Source: Fictibacillus fluitans (lineage in GTDB: Bacteria; Bacillota; Bacilli; Bacillales; Fictibacillaceae). From it: 64,000 nucleotides of DNA. The number at the start of each line of letters is the position of its first letter. Position 1 is the first letter of the stretch. Made by a program: the position numbers and the translations under genes. Under the pieces are notes generated by a model, which saw only the letters and a program-made list of their open reading frames with translations, made no database searches and was not told where the DNA came from. The DNA lies in assembly GCF_030418125.1 (NCBI RefSeq), contig NZ_JAUHTR010000013.1, positions 1 through 64,000 on the forward strand. Direction: 5' to 3'. Of this stretch, positions 40,547 through 48,877 are shown one piece after another.

Positions 40547-42616
40547 CTATCTTGTAAAAGCAGCAGGTACACCGCCATCAACCGTCAGCATGCATCCTGT
40601 CGTTCTGTCGGATTTGGATGAAGCCAGGAATGCGATGGACTCGGCAATATCCCGCGGATAGATATTCACCTTTAACGTCGTACGTTTTCGGTAGTGTTCT
40701 TCCAATTGATCCGGTTCAATGCCATAGGCTGCTGCCCGTTCTTCACGCCACTTTGATCCCCAGATTGCAGATCCCTGCAGGACAGCATCAGGAAGTACGG
40801 AATTGACTCTAATGCCGTATTCCCCGCCTTCCGCCGCAATGCATCTCGCCAGGTGCGTTTCCAGTGCTTTCACCGAACTGTAGGCTGCCGCATTTTTGCC
40901 AGCATATAAGGAGTTTTTGGATCCGATAAACACCATGCTCCCGCCGGTTCCCTGTTGTTTCATTTGTTTAAACGCTTCACGGGCAACGAGGAAATAACCG
41001 GTTCCAAGTACGTTCATATTTAAATCCCACTCTTTTAATGTCGTTTCGTCGATCGGGCTTGATGTGGCAAGGCCCGCATTATTTACAATAATGTCCACTC
41101 CACCATAGAAAAGAGCTGTCTGATCAATAGAAGCCTGCACCTGGTCTTCCTGTGTAACGTCCATCTTTACTGCCATTGCCCGGTTCGCTCCGTATGCTTC
41201 ATTGATTTCATCCGCAACTTGTTGCGCACCTTCCACGTTTAGGTCAGCAACCACCACATGAGCACCTTCCGAAACAAGCCGGCGGCAGGTCTCACTTCCA
41301 ATTCCTCCCGCCCCTCCTGTCACGAACGCGACTTTACGGGAAAATTCCGCTTCTGCAGGAGCCAGGCTCAATTTATAAAGTTCAAGTGGCCAGTACTCCA
41401 CATTGTAAGATTCGTCTTCATCCAGTGAGACAAAATTCCCCAGTGCGGTCGTCCCTTTCATTACTGCAATCGCCCGATGATAAAGCGCACCGCTTACTCT
41501 GGAATTCGCTGCATCTTTCCCGGTATTGACCATTCCGATGCCTGGGATTAAAATGACACGGGGAGCCGGTTCAAACATTGTGTCACCTTCGTTTTGGTTT
41601 CGCCCAAAATAAGATTTATATTCTTCTTTAAAGGCTTCAATACCTGATGTGATTTGTGCCAGCAGAACTTCAACATCTTCTTGTTGTGGATTCCAGTCAA
41701 TATAGAGAGGTATGCGCTTGGTATGAACCAAATGGTCGGGACATGCCGCTCCCACCTGGGAAAGCTCTGCTGCGTTTTTGCTGTTCACGAACTGCAGAAC
41801 ATCCTCTCCCCGGTCATAAGTAAGGAGCATTTTCTTTTGATCACTGACCGCTCCCCGAATGACCGGCATCACTTTTGCCAGCACCTTTGATGCGTCTTCC
41901 TCAGAAAGAGATTCATAGTTTTGCCCGCCAAAGACCTCTTCCTCTTTCATGCGGTTATTGATGTACTGCTCTGCTTCATTAATGACTGAGATTGTTTTTT
42001 CATAGCTTTCCTGTGCAGTATCACCCCAAACGACCAGCCCATGTTTCTCCATCAAAACAAGCTCAGCGTCCGGATTGTTTCTTACACCTTCAGCAATCAT
42101 TTTGGAAAGAGTAAAACCTGGCCTAACATAAGGAACCCAGACAAACCGACTGCCGTAAATCTCTTCTGCAATCTGCCTTCCGTTATCTGAACAGCAGATA
42201 GATATGATGGCGTCCGGATGGGTATGGTCCACATGCTTAAACGGAAGAAAGGCGTGCAGCAATGTTTCAATGGATGCTCTCGGATGTTTGCTGTCGATCA
42301 TGCAATGTGACAAATAAGCAACCATTTCTTCATCGGGCATTTCATCACGTTCCATCAACGGTCTGATATCATCAAGATTCAGTCCGGTAAAATTCTTGGC
42401 TTCCATGGTGGCAAGATCCGAACCGCTGCCTTTCACCCACATGACTTCAATATCCCGTCCACGGAAGTCTTTCTCTGTCGTTTTCATTGATGTATTACCG
42501 CCGCCCCAGTTACACACCGCCCGGTCGGAGCCAATTAAATTTGATCGGTAAACCAATTCCTGTAAACCCTTTACCAACTGCGAAGCTTGTTCCTGAATCC
42601 ATTTGCTTTGTACCAT
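40547..42616 (-). CDS. rhaEW: Bifunctional rhamnulose-1-phosphate aldolase/dehydrogenase
   Basis: The 689-aa fusion matches RhaEW (YuxG) of B. subtilis. Residues 1 to about 400 are a class II aldolase with NTSMKTTEKDFRGRD, HPRASIETLLHAFLPFKHVDHTHPDAI (zinc-binding His residues) and LVLMEKHGLVVWG. It splits rhamnulose-1-phosphate into dihydroxyacetone phosphate and lactaldehyde. Residues from about 428 are a short-chain dehydrogenase with VAFVTGGAGGIGSETCRRLV, IIVNNAGLATS and AAYSSVKALETHLA, which oxidises or reduces the lactaldehyde. It has its own promoter with A-rich repeats. Confidence 0.94.
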   Translation of the reverse strand: MVQSKWIQEQASQLVKGLQELVYRSNLIGSDRAVCNWGGGNTSMKTTEKDFRGRDIEVMWVKGSGSDLATMEAKNFTGLNLDDIRPLMERDEMPDEEMVAYLSHCMIDSKHPRASIETLLHAFLPFKHVDHTHPDAIISICCSDNGRQIAEEIYGSRFVWVPYVRPGFTLSKMIAEGVRNNPDAELVLMEKHGLVVWGDTAQESYEKTISVINEAEQYINNRMKEEEVFGGQNYESLSEEDASKVLAKVMPVIRGAVSDQKKMLLTYDRGEDVLQFVNSKNAAELSQVGAACPDHLVHTKRIPLYIDWNPQQEDVEVLLAQITSGIEAFKEEYKSYFGRNQNEGDTMFEPAPRVILIPGIGMVNTGKDAANSRVSGALYHRAIAVMKGTTALGNFVSLDEDESYNVEYWPLELYKLSLAPAEAEFSRKVAFVTGGAGGIGSETCRRLVSEGAHVVVADLNVEGAQQVADEINEAYGANRAMAVKMDVTQEDQVQASIDQTALFYGGVDIIVNNAGLATSSPIDETTLKEWDLNMNVLGTGYFLVAREAFKQMKQQGTGGSMVFIGSKNSLYAGKNAAAYSSVKALETHLARCIAAEGGEYGIRVNSVLPDAVLQGSAIWGSKWREERAAAYGIEPDQLEEHYRKRTTLKVNIYPRDIAESIAFLASSKSDRTTGCMLTVDGGVPAAFTR

Positions 42617-42639
42617 AGGTTACCTCTCCCTTTATCTCC

Positions 42640-42730
42640 GTTTATTTTTGTTTATGTTGTTTTAAAGTATAACTTAAATATATTATCTTGGGAACTACTT
42701 TTGTTTATTTTTGTTTATTTGTTTTTGTTT
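42640..42730 (-). promoter_or_regulatory. rhaEW promoter flanked by A-rich operator repeats
   Basis: On the minus strand TTCCCA and TATACT (42666-42671) lie 17 bases apart. The promoter is bracketed by AAACAAAAATAAAC repeats at about 42640-42660 and 42699-42730. DeoR-type repressors often bind such spaced direct repeats, and a shorter version precedes the rhaR gene. Confidence 0.6.
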
Positions 42731-42740
42731 GAGTTGAATT

Positions 42741-42770
42741 AAAAAAACCAGCCGCCCTTTGGACAACTGG
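42741..42770 (-). terminator. Terminator of the lamin-tail protein gene
   Basis: On the minus strand CCAGTTGTCC and GGGCGGCTGG pair over ten positions (some G-T) and run into TTTTTTT. Confidence 0.8.
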
Positions 42771-42779
42771 CCATTCATC

Positions 42780-44714
42780 TTATTTCCGCTCTTCTTTTTC
42801 CGTATTCCTGTCATCCTTCATTAACGTTTTCATATCAATCTTAAGCATCCGGTCTCTTGGATAGGAGCCTGTATACCGATATTTGTTTGCGCCCGATTCA
42901 AATGATACATAAAGATCGCTTTTAACGAGCACGGCTCCCTCCTTCATGGGGATCGCTGTTATACTTTTAACCGGCTTCGCATTTTCTCCGTCAAGGAACC
43001 AAAGAGGCACATCTTTCCCGCCAACTGTGACATATTGATGCGGTTCTTCCTTCATCGGATCTTCATACCGGTACAATACACTGTCATTTGCCCGCCCGTA
43101 TGAGGTTACCAGAGAAATTCCCTTCTTCTGGACGATCGCTCCCTGAACCTTCCCGATGGTGGAAAAGACATAGTCTGGTTTTGCGGGCTCATTGCCTTCA
43201 GGATCCCACTGCTCTCGAGACAGCATATCGCTATTCGGTCTAAGCTTGTAACCTACCATCCATGCGTACTGCATCTCACCCGCCCGGTTTGCAAGATGAT
43301 GGGAGGGATCAGTAGGATAAGCGTTTGGCTCGTAAAACTCACCGACCCAGAGAATTTTCTTATCATCATCATACACATCATAAGCCGCTTCAACGGGTAC
43401 GGGAATCTCGTTTGTAAATGTAAGTTCATCATTATTTTGAGCGGAGGCAATGTCATTTACATCTAACGTAAACAGAGAATGTTCAGACGATATCCATACA
43501 TGATCCATACTTACGGTAATACCCCCTGCATGCCCGGTGTATGGGGTTCCGTCCTGATTGTAAAGCACCAGTGACTTTACTAGTTTTTCAGTAGCAGCAT
43601 CAACAACACAAAGTGTCCCCGGTCTGCCATCGTCCAAATAATTGATCGTAAACAACCAGTTCTTTTTCTTATAATAACCGATTCCCTGTGGAACTAGGTC
43701 TTCTGCCAGTCCCGGAATGACAGGGCCGTCCTTGGAAATGTCCCAAAGCGTTTGATAGGCGGGATTTCTGTCATTGGAAGACCGTTCGGTTTGCGTGATC
43801 AGCTGATGATCCGGCTGTACACGCAAAACTGATGATTTTTGCGATACATTTCCCGAAGTATCTTCAGCCGCGATTTGGAGATCATAATTCAGATGGCCAA
43901 TGAGTCCAGATAAGCTGAATGTACTTTTGGAAGGATCGACCGAGTATTCGAGATTGCCATTTTTGTAAATATGATAACGATAGAGATCTGGTTCTCTATT
44001 GGGGTCCCAGGTTAACGTGACTTTACCGTTTCCTGCCTGTGCACGAAAGCCCGAAGGAACAGCCGGTGCCGTATCATCCAGTTTCGGTCTGGCCGGAGCT
44101 TGTCCTGGCGTTATCCAGCCCGGTGTCGGCGATTGGCTGCCTGCCAGGGTTTTCATCGTAGTGCTGCTATCTGCCGGAAAGCCGAACGTAATGGATTTAT
44201 TGGCACTAACCTGGCTCCCGGTGTACTTTGCCTTTACTATTTCCTTACCGCCCGGGTCAAATACAGACACCGTCTGATTGCTGCTGTTTACCAGCCCTCC
44301 AACATTTTCAATCGGCATAATGTGTTCTTCTTGTATGTATTTATCTGAGAATGAGGAGAAATAAAGGTGATTGAAGCCCTCCAGTGTCATGGATTGGGCT
44401 TCCTGCCTTCTTGGCCAAAACAGCACGGTATCCCACGGAGCAATTTTGATTGGATTCTCGATCGCCGTATTCCAGTTGCCTGAAGCAATATGATAGTCTT
44501 TTAGGTTAATCTCCTGATCGCTGTTATTATAAATTTCAATGTACTCAAACGCATCATATCCTGCATAATTGTCCGTGTCCGGAACGACTTCTGTGATCAG
44601 CAACCGCGGTACCGCACTTTCAGCTGCTGCCGGTTGAAAGGGGTTCATGCTTAAATCTGCACCTAATCCTATGGCACATGCCATCATACCAATCAGCCAC
44701 TTTCTGCCTCTCAT
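42780..44714 (-). CDS. Secreted lamin-tail/fibronectin III/propeller-like protein
   Basis: The 644-aa protein starts with a signal peptide (MRGRKWLIGMMACAIGLGADLS, cleavage probably after PAAA). A lamin-tail domain follows (LLITEVVPDTDNYAGYDAFEYIEIYNNSDQEINLKDY). After a Pro/Thr-rich linker comes a fibronectin type III domain (APAVPSGFRAQAGNGKVTLTWDPNREPDLYRYHIYKNG). The last 300 residues look like a beta-propeller (VPQGIGYYKKKNWLFTINYLDDGRPGTLCVVDAATEK, GHAGGITVSMDHVWISSEH). No catalytic motif was recognised. It has no cell-wall anchor, so it is probably released. Expression seems controlled by an attenuator whose twin precedes the divergent MFS operon. The start follows GGAGG by seven bases. 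Confidence 0.85.
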   Translation of the reverse strand: MRGRKWLIGMMACAIGLGADLSMNPFQPAAAESAVPRLLITEVVPDTDNYAGYDAFEYIEIYNNSDQEINLKDYHIASGNWNTAIENPIKIAPWDTVLFWPRRQEAQSMTLEGFNHLYFSSFSDKYIQEEHIMPIENVGGLVNSSNQTVSVFDPGGKEIVKAKYTGSQVSANKSITFGFPADSSTTMKTLAGSQSPTPGWITPGQAPARPKLDDTAPAVPSGFRAQAGNGKVTLTWDPNREPDLYRYHIYKNGNLEYSVDPSKSTFSLSGLIGHLNYDLQIAAEDTSGNVSQKSSVLRVQPDHQLITQTERSSNDRNPAYQTLWDISKDGPVIPGLAEDLVPQGIGYYKKKNWLFTINYLDDGRPGTLCVVDAATEKLVKSLVLYNQDGTPYTGHAGGITVSMDHVWISSEHSLFTLDVNDIASAQNNDELTFTNEIPVPVEAAYDVYDDDKKILWVGEFYEPNAYPTDPSHHLANRAGEMQYAWMVGYKLRPNSDMLSREQWDPEGNEPAKPDYVFSTIGKVQGAIVQKKGISLVTSYGRANDSVLYRYEDPMKEEPHQYVTVGGKDVPLWFLDGENAKPVKSITAIPMKEGAVLVKSDLYVSFESGANKYRYTGSYPRDRMLKIDMKTLMKDDRNTEKEERK

Positions 44715-44765
44715 TCCTTTTCCTCCTCTGAATTTTTTGGCATCAGATAACCTCTTAAACAACAT

Positions 44766-44846
44766 AAAAAACCCCATGATCAAATGGTGTGCTGCTCACT
44801 GGCAGTACACATCTGTTCACAGGGTTCTCCCATATCTCTACCCATA
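44766..44846 (-). promoter_or_regulatory. Attenuator leader of the lamin-tail gene
   Basis: On the minus strand TATGGG (44841-44846) can pair with ACCCTGTG-side bases 44818-44826, enclosing TAGAGATATGGGAGAA. The same AACCCTGTG bases pair with CATGGGGTT (44770-44778) to form a terminator with TTTTT. Inside the terminator loop GTGT-CTGC/GCAG-CACAC adds a second stem. The upper motif closely matches 44994-45021 on the plus strand. Confidence 0.7.
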
Positions 44847-44878
44847 CGAATTATTAAGCTTGTTATCTGATTATTCCT

Positions 44879-44907
44879 ATCATACCTGCATAGTAAAAGT
44901 TTTACAA
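44879..44907 (-). promoter_or_regulatory. Promoter of the lamin-tail gene
   Basis: On the minus strand TTGTAA (44902-44907) and TATGAT (44879-44884) are 17 bases apart. The predicted start near 44872 leaves about 26 bases before the attenuator motif. Confidence 0.6.
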
Positions 44908-44932
44908 TAGAAAAACAGCTTGAAAAATACCG

Positions 44933-44961
44933 TTGACAGACTTATCTGATTATTGTATAAC
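44933..44961 (+). promoter_or_regulatory. Strong sigma-A promoter of the MFS/TIM/HAD operon
   Basis: A perfect TTGACA (44933-44938) and TATAAC (44956-44961) are 17 bases apart. The predicted start near 44968 is also about 26 bases before its attenuator motif. Confidence 0.8.
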
Positions 44962-44993
44962 TGATTTAGAAATCCAAAACTAAATTGTAGCTT

Positions 44994-45066
44994 TATGGCC
45001 GGAGATGAAGAGAAGCCATAGTCATTAAAAACATGGTACATGTTTTTTTGGCTATGGCTTTTTATT
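44994..45066 (+). promoter_or_regulatory. Attenuator leader of the MFS/TIM/HAD operon
   Basis: TATGGC (44994-44999) can pair with GCCATA (45015-45020) around CGGAGATGAAGAGAA. Alternatively AAGCCATAG (45013-45021) pairs with CTATGGCTT (45052-45060) over an inner AAAAACATG/CATGTTTTT stem, ending in TTTTTATTT, a clear terminator. The two folds exclude each other, as in protein-controlled antitermination. The ribosome-binding site and ATG lie 40 bases further on. Confidence 0.75.
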
Positions 45067-45109
45067 TGTTCTTTTCCATAACGTTACAGAGAAAAAGGGG
45101 GAAAAGAGT

Positions 45110-46474
45110 ATGAGCTTTGAGCATTTGGATTCTCCAAAACTAAAGCGCTTTCAAAGAAAGGTCACCCTGCTGTCGGCGGCCGGTACCTTTCTTGATGGTT
45201 TTGACTTAACGGTGATTGCCGTCGCCATGCCGCTCATTTTAAGTCAATGGGAAATCACTCCGGGTCTTCAAGGTCTGATTACTTCGTCTGCGGTCATCGG
45301 CTCCTTAATCGGTGCTTTATGGCTAGGAAATTTAACAGACAAATACGGAAGAAAAGCAATGTATGTGGTTGATTTGATCGCGTTTGTTATCTTTGCTGCC
45401 TTAACTGCTTTCGCGCAGGCACCGTGGCAGCTTATTCTCTTCCGTTTCTTACTGGGAATTGGGATCGGGGCTGATTATCCGATTTCAGCCACCCTGGTCT
45501 CTGAATTCAGTTCCACAAAAAGCCGCGGTAAACACAGTACTTCACTTGGTGCCATGTGGTTCGTTGGTGCAGTAACCGCCTATCTTGTTGGAATGCTGAT
45601 GCTTCCTCTCGGGCCGAGCGCATGGAGATACATGCTGTTGGTCGGTGCTGTTTTTGCTCTCATTGTTTTCTTTTTCAGGGTTACACTCCCCGAGTCACCG
45701 CGCTGGCTGGCATCACGTGGACGTGAAAAAGAAGCAGAAGAAATAATGCTGAAGATCACAGGGCAAAAAGTCATCATCAAGCCCGATCCAGCACCAAGAC
45801 AAAAAACAGGGGCCCTTTTTACAAAATCTCTTTTCAGGCGTACATTCTTTGTCTGCGGTTTCTGGTTCTGTTATGCAGTCGCTTACTATGGAATTTCCAT
45901 GTATACACCAACCATTTTAAAACCGTTTACCAATGGTTCACAAATGATGGTATACACAGGTTCCCTGACGGTGAGTGTTCTGGGCTTGCTTGGAGCCATT
46001 GTGGGACTTAATCTGGTTGAGAGAATCGGCAGACGGCCGCTTATTATTACGTCATTTACCGGACTTTCCATCGCGTTAATCGTTCTTGCGTTGAATCCCC
46101 ATCCTACTATGGCCTTTTTAGTTATTCTTTTTAGTTTAGCAGTTCTGTTTGCCAATATGGGCGGAGGCATTCTGAATTTCGTCTATCCGACCGAATTGTT
46201 CCCCACCAGTATCCGGGCAAGTGCTTCAGGCCTGGCTACCGGGGTAAGCCGTATTGGCTCGATTATGGGAATTCTTGTGTTTCCGAATCTGGTCGCCGCC
46301 TGGGGAAATTCCAAAGCACTTTGGTTCTTTGCGGTAATCAGCCTGGCCGGCCTGCTCGTATCTGTTTTGCTGGCCCCTGAAACAAAAGGCAAGAATCTGG
46401 AGGAATTGAACAGCGACATAACTGGAAATCCAGGAACAACGTTGAAAGGAGAGAATCATGGAGAAATGGCTTAA
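45110..46474 (+). CDS. MFS transporter (sugar/organic acid porter type)
   Basis: The 454-aa protein has twelve predicted helices with standard MFS signatures: FLDGFDLTVIAVAMPLI in helix 1, GNLTDKYGRKAMYVVDLI in loop 2-3, LLGIGIGADYPISATLVSEF in helix 4, and the central PESPRWLASRGREKEAEEI. The second half has VERIGRRPLIITSF and PTELFPTSIRASASGLATGVSRIGSI. The substrate cannot be read directly. Its operon partners (a TIM-barrel isomerase and a NagD-type phosphatase) suggest a sugar or a polyol phosphate. The start follows AAAAGGGGGAAAAGAGT. The stop codon lies inside the next gene. Confidence 0.88.
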   Translation: MSFEHLDSPKLKRFQRKVTLLSAAGTFLDGFDLTVIAVAMPLILSQWEITPGLQGLITSSAVIGSLIGALWLGNLTDKYGRKAMYVVDLIAFVIFAALTAFAQAPWQLILFRFLLGIGIGADYPISATLVSEFSSTKSRGKHSTSLGAMWFVGAVTAYLVGMLMLPLGPSAWRYMLLVGAVFALIVFFFRVTLPESPRWLASRGREKEAEEIMLKITGQKVIIKPDPAPRQKTGALFTKSLFRRTFFVCGFWFCYAVAYYGISMYTPTILKPFTNGSQMMVYTGSLTVSVLGLLGAIVGLNLVERIGRRPLIITSFTGLSIALIVLALNPHPTMAFLVILFSLAVLFANMGGGILNFVYPTELFPTSIRASASGLATGVSRIGSIMGILVFPNLVAAWGNSKALWFFAVISLAGLLVSVLLAPETKGKNLEELNSDITGNPGTTLKGENHGEMA

Positions 46475-47234
46475 CAGCTGGTCCGTTGGACTGAATGCAC
46501 AGCTGAGTGACTTTGAACGTCTAAATGAAGCCGGGTTCAGAGGCATTGAAGTACTGGCAGAACAGGGAAAAGCAGCTGACTACCTGGTATATGCCCATCG
46601 CACTGGTTTCAACCTGGGACTCCACCTTCCCTTTCATGATCTGAATTTGGCTACGCCTGATCCGGTGGTCTACGAACGAACATTTTCTATCTTAACGGAT
46701 TGGATCAAAAGGCTCGCTGATTACGGCGGGACACATGCTACCTTTCATGGCGGTTACGCCTGGTTTTCTGAGGAAAAGCAAGAGTGTCTGGAAAGAGTGG
46801 CAGAGCGTATCCTCAGGCTGGATGAGGTGGCAAAACCGTGTGGAGTTGATCTACTCCTTGAAAACCTCATTCCCGATCACCTGAACTACTGCCATCAGGT
46901 GGCTTCAAACCTGAATGAATGGCTTGAACTGATACACAATACCCAGGTCAAGGCTTGCCTCGATACTGGTCATCTGAATCTCATGGGCCATGAATTGGAA
47001 GATACGATTAACCGGCTCGGCACGTCTTTAGGAGCTATGCACTTATCCGAAAATGATGGAAAAGCAGATCTTCATTTGCTTCCGGGTGACGGCAACCATT
47101 TTACAAAAGACGCAGGTGAATATTTAACCAGCCATCAATTTGCTGGACCGGTAATTTATGAAATCAATCCTTACAAATACTCACTCCAGCAAATCATTGA
47201 TCATCAGTCAAACACCAAGTCTGTGTTGACGTAA
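46458..47234 (+). CDS. TIM-barrel sugar phosphate isomerase/epimerase
   Basis: The 258-aa protein is of the xylose-isomerase-like TIM-barrel (AP_endonuc_2) family. Candidate metal ligands appear in order: Glu in FRGIEVLAEQ, His in GLHLPFHDLN and ATFHGGYAW, Glu in DLLLENLIPDHLNY, Asp and His in ACLDTGHLNLMGHEL, and Glu in VIYEINPYKY. Such enzymes isomerise or epimerise sugars or polyols, and the substrate is unknown. Its ATG lies inside the end of the MFS gene (17-base overlap), after AAAGGAGAG. Confidence 0.85.
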   Translation: MEKWLNSWSVGLNAQLSDFERLNEAGFRGIEVLAEQGKAADYLVYAHRTGFNLGLHLPFHDLNLATPDPVVYERTFSILTDWIKRLADYGGTHATFHGGYAWFSEEKQECLERVAERILRLDEVAKPCGVDLLLENLIPDHLNYCHQVASNLNEWLELIHNTQVKACLDTGHLNLMGHELEDTINRLGTSLGAMHLSENDGKADLHLLPGDGNHFTKDAGEYLTSHQFAGPVIYEINPYKYSLQQIIDHQSNTKSVLT

Positions 47235-47260
47235 TACAATATCAAAGGGAAGAGAACAAG

Positions 47261-47317
47261 AGAACCCCCAGCTATTTTTGCCTTTATCATTAGAAGGCTT
47301 CTTTAGCTGGGGTTTCT
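47261..47317 (+). terminator. Long hairpin between the TIM-barrel and HAD genes
   Basis: ACCCCCAGCTA pairs with TAGCTGGGGTTT, with an inner GCCTT/AAGGC stem. There is only a short T run after it, so it may lower rather than stop transcription into the HAD gene. Confidence 0.5.
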
Positions 47318-47335
47318 GCATAAGGAGGCATTGCC

Positions 47336-48124
47336 ATGGCAAAAGGTTTTATATTGGATTTGGATGGGACCGTGTATGTAGAGGAAAAAATCCTGGATGG
47401 CGTGAAGGAATCCATCGATTATTTACGGCAGTGCGGTCACAAAGTTGTCTTCTTCACCAATAAATCCATAGCGACCCGGAATGATTATGTAAAAAAGCTG
47501 CGTGGATTAGGGATTGATGCTTCTATTGAAGATGTCATCAATTCGAATTACATTACCACAATATTCTTAAACCAAAAAATGAAACCGGAAGAAGCGGTCT
47601 ATGTGATTGGAGAAGCCGCTTTATTCGAGGAACTGCAAAGCGAAGGCATTCGGATTACAGCCGATCCGCGGGAAGCCAATTATGTGGTGTTAGGATGGGA
47701 CCGGGAATTCAATTACCGCAAGCTGAACGATGCCTACCAGGCATGGGCCGCCAACAACGCGATGATCATCGCTACAAATCCCGACCGGACGTGTCCGATG
47801 ATCGACGGACAGCTTCCTGATTGCGGGTCCATCATCGGCGCTTTTGAAGGAACGACCGGTAAGCCGGTTGACTATATTATGGGGAAACCTTCCAAACTGG
47901 CAGCGGATATTGTGATCAAAGACATTTTAAAGTTAACACCGGAAGATTGCTATATTGTCGGCGACCGTCTGGAAACCGATATACGAATGGGCATTGATCA
48001 TGGCGTTCAGACCGTGCTGGTGATGTCGGGCATCACCACAGAAGAAATGGCCAGAACATCCATTCATAAGCCTTCGTATGTTCTTCCAAGCATGAAGGAC
48101 ATTCATCAATTACAAATCAGCTGA
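47336..48124 (+). CDS. HAD-IIA phosphatase (NagD-like)
   Basis: The 262-aa protein has the HAD core with the nucleophile in FILDLDGTVYVEEKILDG, motif II in VVFFTNKSIATR, a large C2-type cap (NYVVLGWDREFNYRKLNDAY, IIATNPDRTCPMIDGQLPDCGSI), the lysine in YIMGKPSKLAADIV and motif IV in CYIVGDRLETDIRMGIDHG. NagD/AraL-type enzymes remove phosphate from sugar or polyol phosphates such as glycerol phosphate. A good AAGGAGG precedes the ATG. The adjacent GlpP-like gene makes a glycerol-phosphate link attractive but unproven. Confidence 0.88.
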   Translation: MAKGFILDLDGTVYVEEKILDGVKESIDYLRQCGHKVVFFTNKSIATRNDYVKKLRGLGIDASIEDVINSNYITTIFLNQKMKPEEAVYVIGEAALFEELQSEGIRITADPREANYVVLGWDREFNYRKLNDAYQAWAANNAMIIATNPDRTCPMIDGQLPDCGSIIGAFEGTTGKPVDYIMGKPSKLAADIVIKDILKLTPEDCYIVGDRLETDIRMGIDHGVQTVLVMSGITTEEMARTSIHKPSYVLPSMKDIHQLQIS

Positions 48125-48153
48125 AAAAGGGGAACTCGTTTCCCCTTTTTTTA
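48123..48153. terminator. Bidirectional terminator between HAD and glpP genes
   Basis: AAAAAGGGGAAAC-like and GTTTCCCCTTTTT arms pair around a short loop, with A and T runs on the two sides, between convergent genes. Confidence 0.85.
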
Positions 48154-48162
48154 TGTACTCGT

Positions 48163-48726
48163 TCAAATATCAAAGTTCCAAAGCGCCGGATCCCCGGTGG
48201 ACATCGCAAGTGCTCCCGCTTCCAGCCCTTTAATGATATCCTCCTGGGAGCTGATGAGACCTCCTGCAATAATGGGCAGATTGATCCGATGTGTCAGATG
48301 ATCAATAATATTAGGCATCAAGCCCGGCAGGACTTCAATGGCGTCCGGAGCAAACGTCTCACAAATGCTGATTCCCTTTTTTAAAGCCGTATGATCGATA
48401 AGAAACATACGCTGGATCACCATTAATTTCTCTTCCTTCGCGAATTTAATCAAGGAACTCTTTGTGGTAATTATGCCTGCAGGCCTCCACTTTTTAGCGA
48501 TATACTTAATGGCGCTTTTCGTATTGGACAGGCCTTCAATAAAATCAATATGTATGAAAACACTCTTCTGGGCACTTTTTAACCGGTCCAGATGTTCTGT
48601 CATGTTCAACAGATTACCTGTTAGCAGAAAAACGATATTGGACGTACTGTTTATTGCTTTCTCTATATCTCTCTCCTCTTTTACAGATGCGATTACTTGT
48701 GACTGAACAAGGTCAACAATATTCAT
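48163..48726 (-). CDS. glpP: GlpP-family antiterminator
   Basis: The 187-aa protein matches the glycerol-3-phosphate-responsive antiterminator family, a TIM-barrel-like RNA-binding regulator. It shows SNIVFLLTGNLLNM, SVFIHIDFIEGL, PAGIITTKSSLIKFAKEEKLMVIQRMFLIDHTAL, DAIEVLPGLMPNII and LPIIAGGLISSQEDIIKGLEAGALAMSTGDPALW. B. subtilis GlpP binds glycerol-3-phosphate and lets RNA polymerase pass terminators in front of glp genes. No glpFK or glpD is in this window. The nearby twin attenuators at 44.8-45.1 kb are plausible targets. It is transcribed alone, convergent to the HAD gene. Confidence 0.88.
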   Translation of the reverse strand: MNIVDLVQSQVIASVKEERDIEKAINSTSNIVFLLTGNLLNMTEHLDRLKSAQKSVFIHIDFIEGLSNTKSAIKYIAKKWRPAGIITTKSSLIKFAKEEKLMVIQRMFLIDHTALKKGISICETFAPDAIEVLPGLMPNIIDHLTHRINLPIIAGGLISSQEDIIKGLEAGALAMSTGDPALWNFDI

Positions 48727-48832
48727 GTGAGCTGCAGCTCCTTAAGTAGAATTTCATGCTTTTATCGAGGTATTCGATAATGCCAGCCCTTTTTCCTTGT
48801 TTTGGATCGGAGGAATGAACCTAATTAAAATA

Positions 48833-48863
48833 AGCAGAACAGCCGCTTTTAGGCTGTTCTGCT
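48833..48863 (-). terminator. Terminator of the DUF4015 lipoprotein gene
   Basis: AGCAGAACAGCC and GGCTGTTCTGCT pair around six bases. On the minus strand TATTTTAATT follows. Confidence 0.8.
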
Positions 48864-48877
48864 CCTCTGTAAGATTA

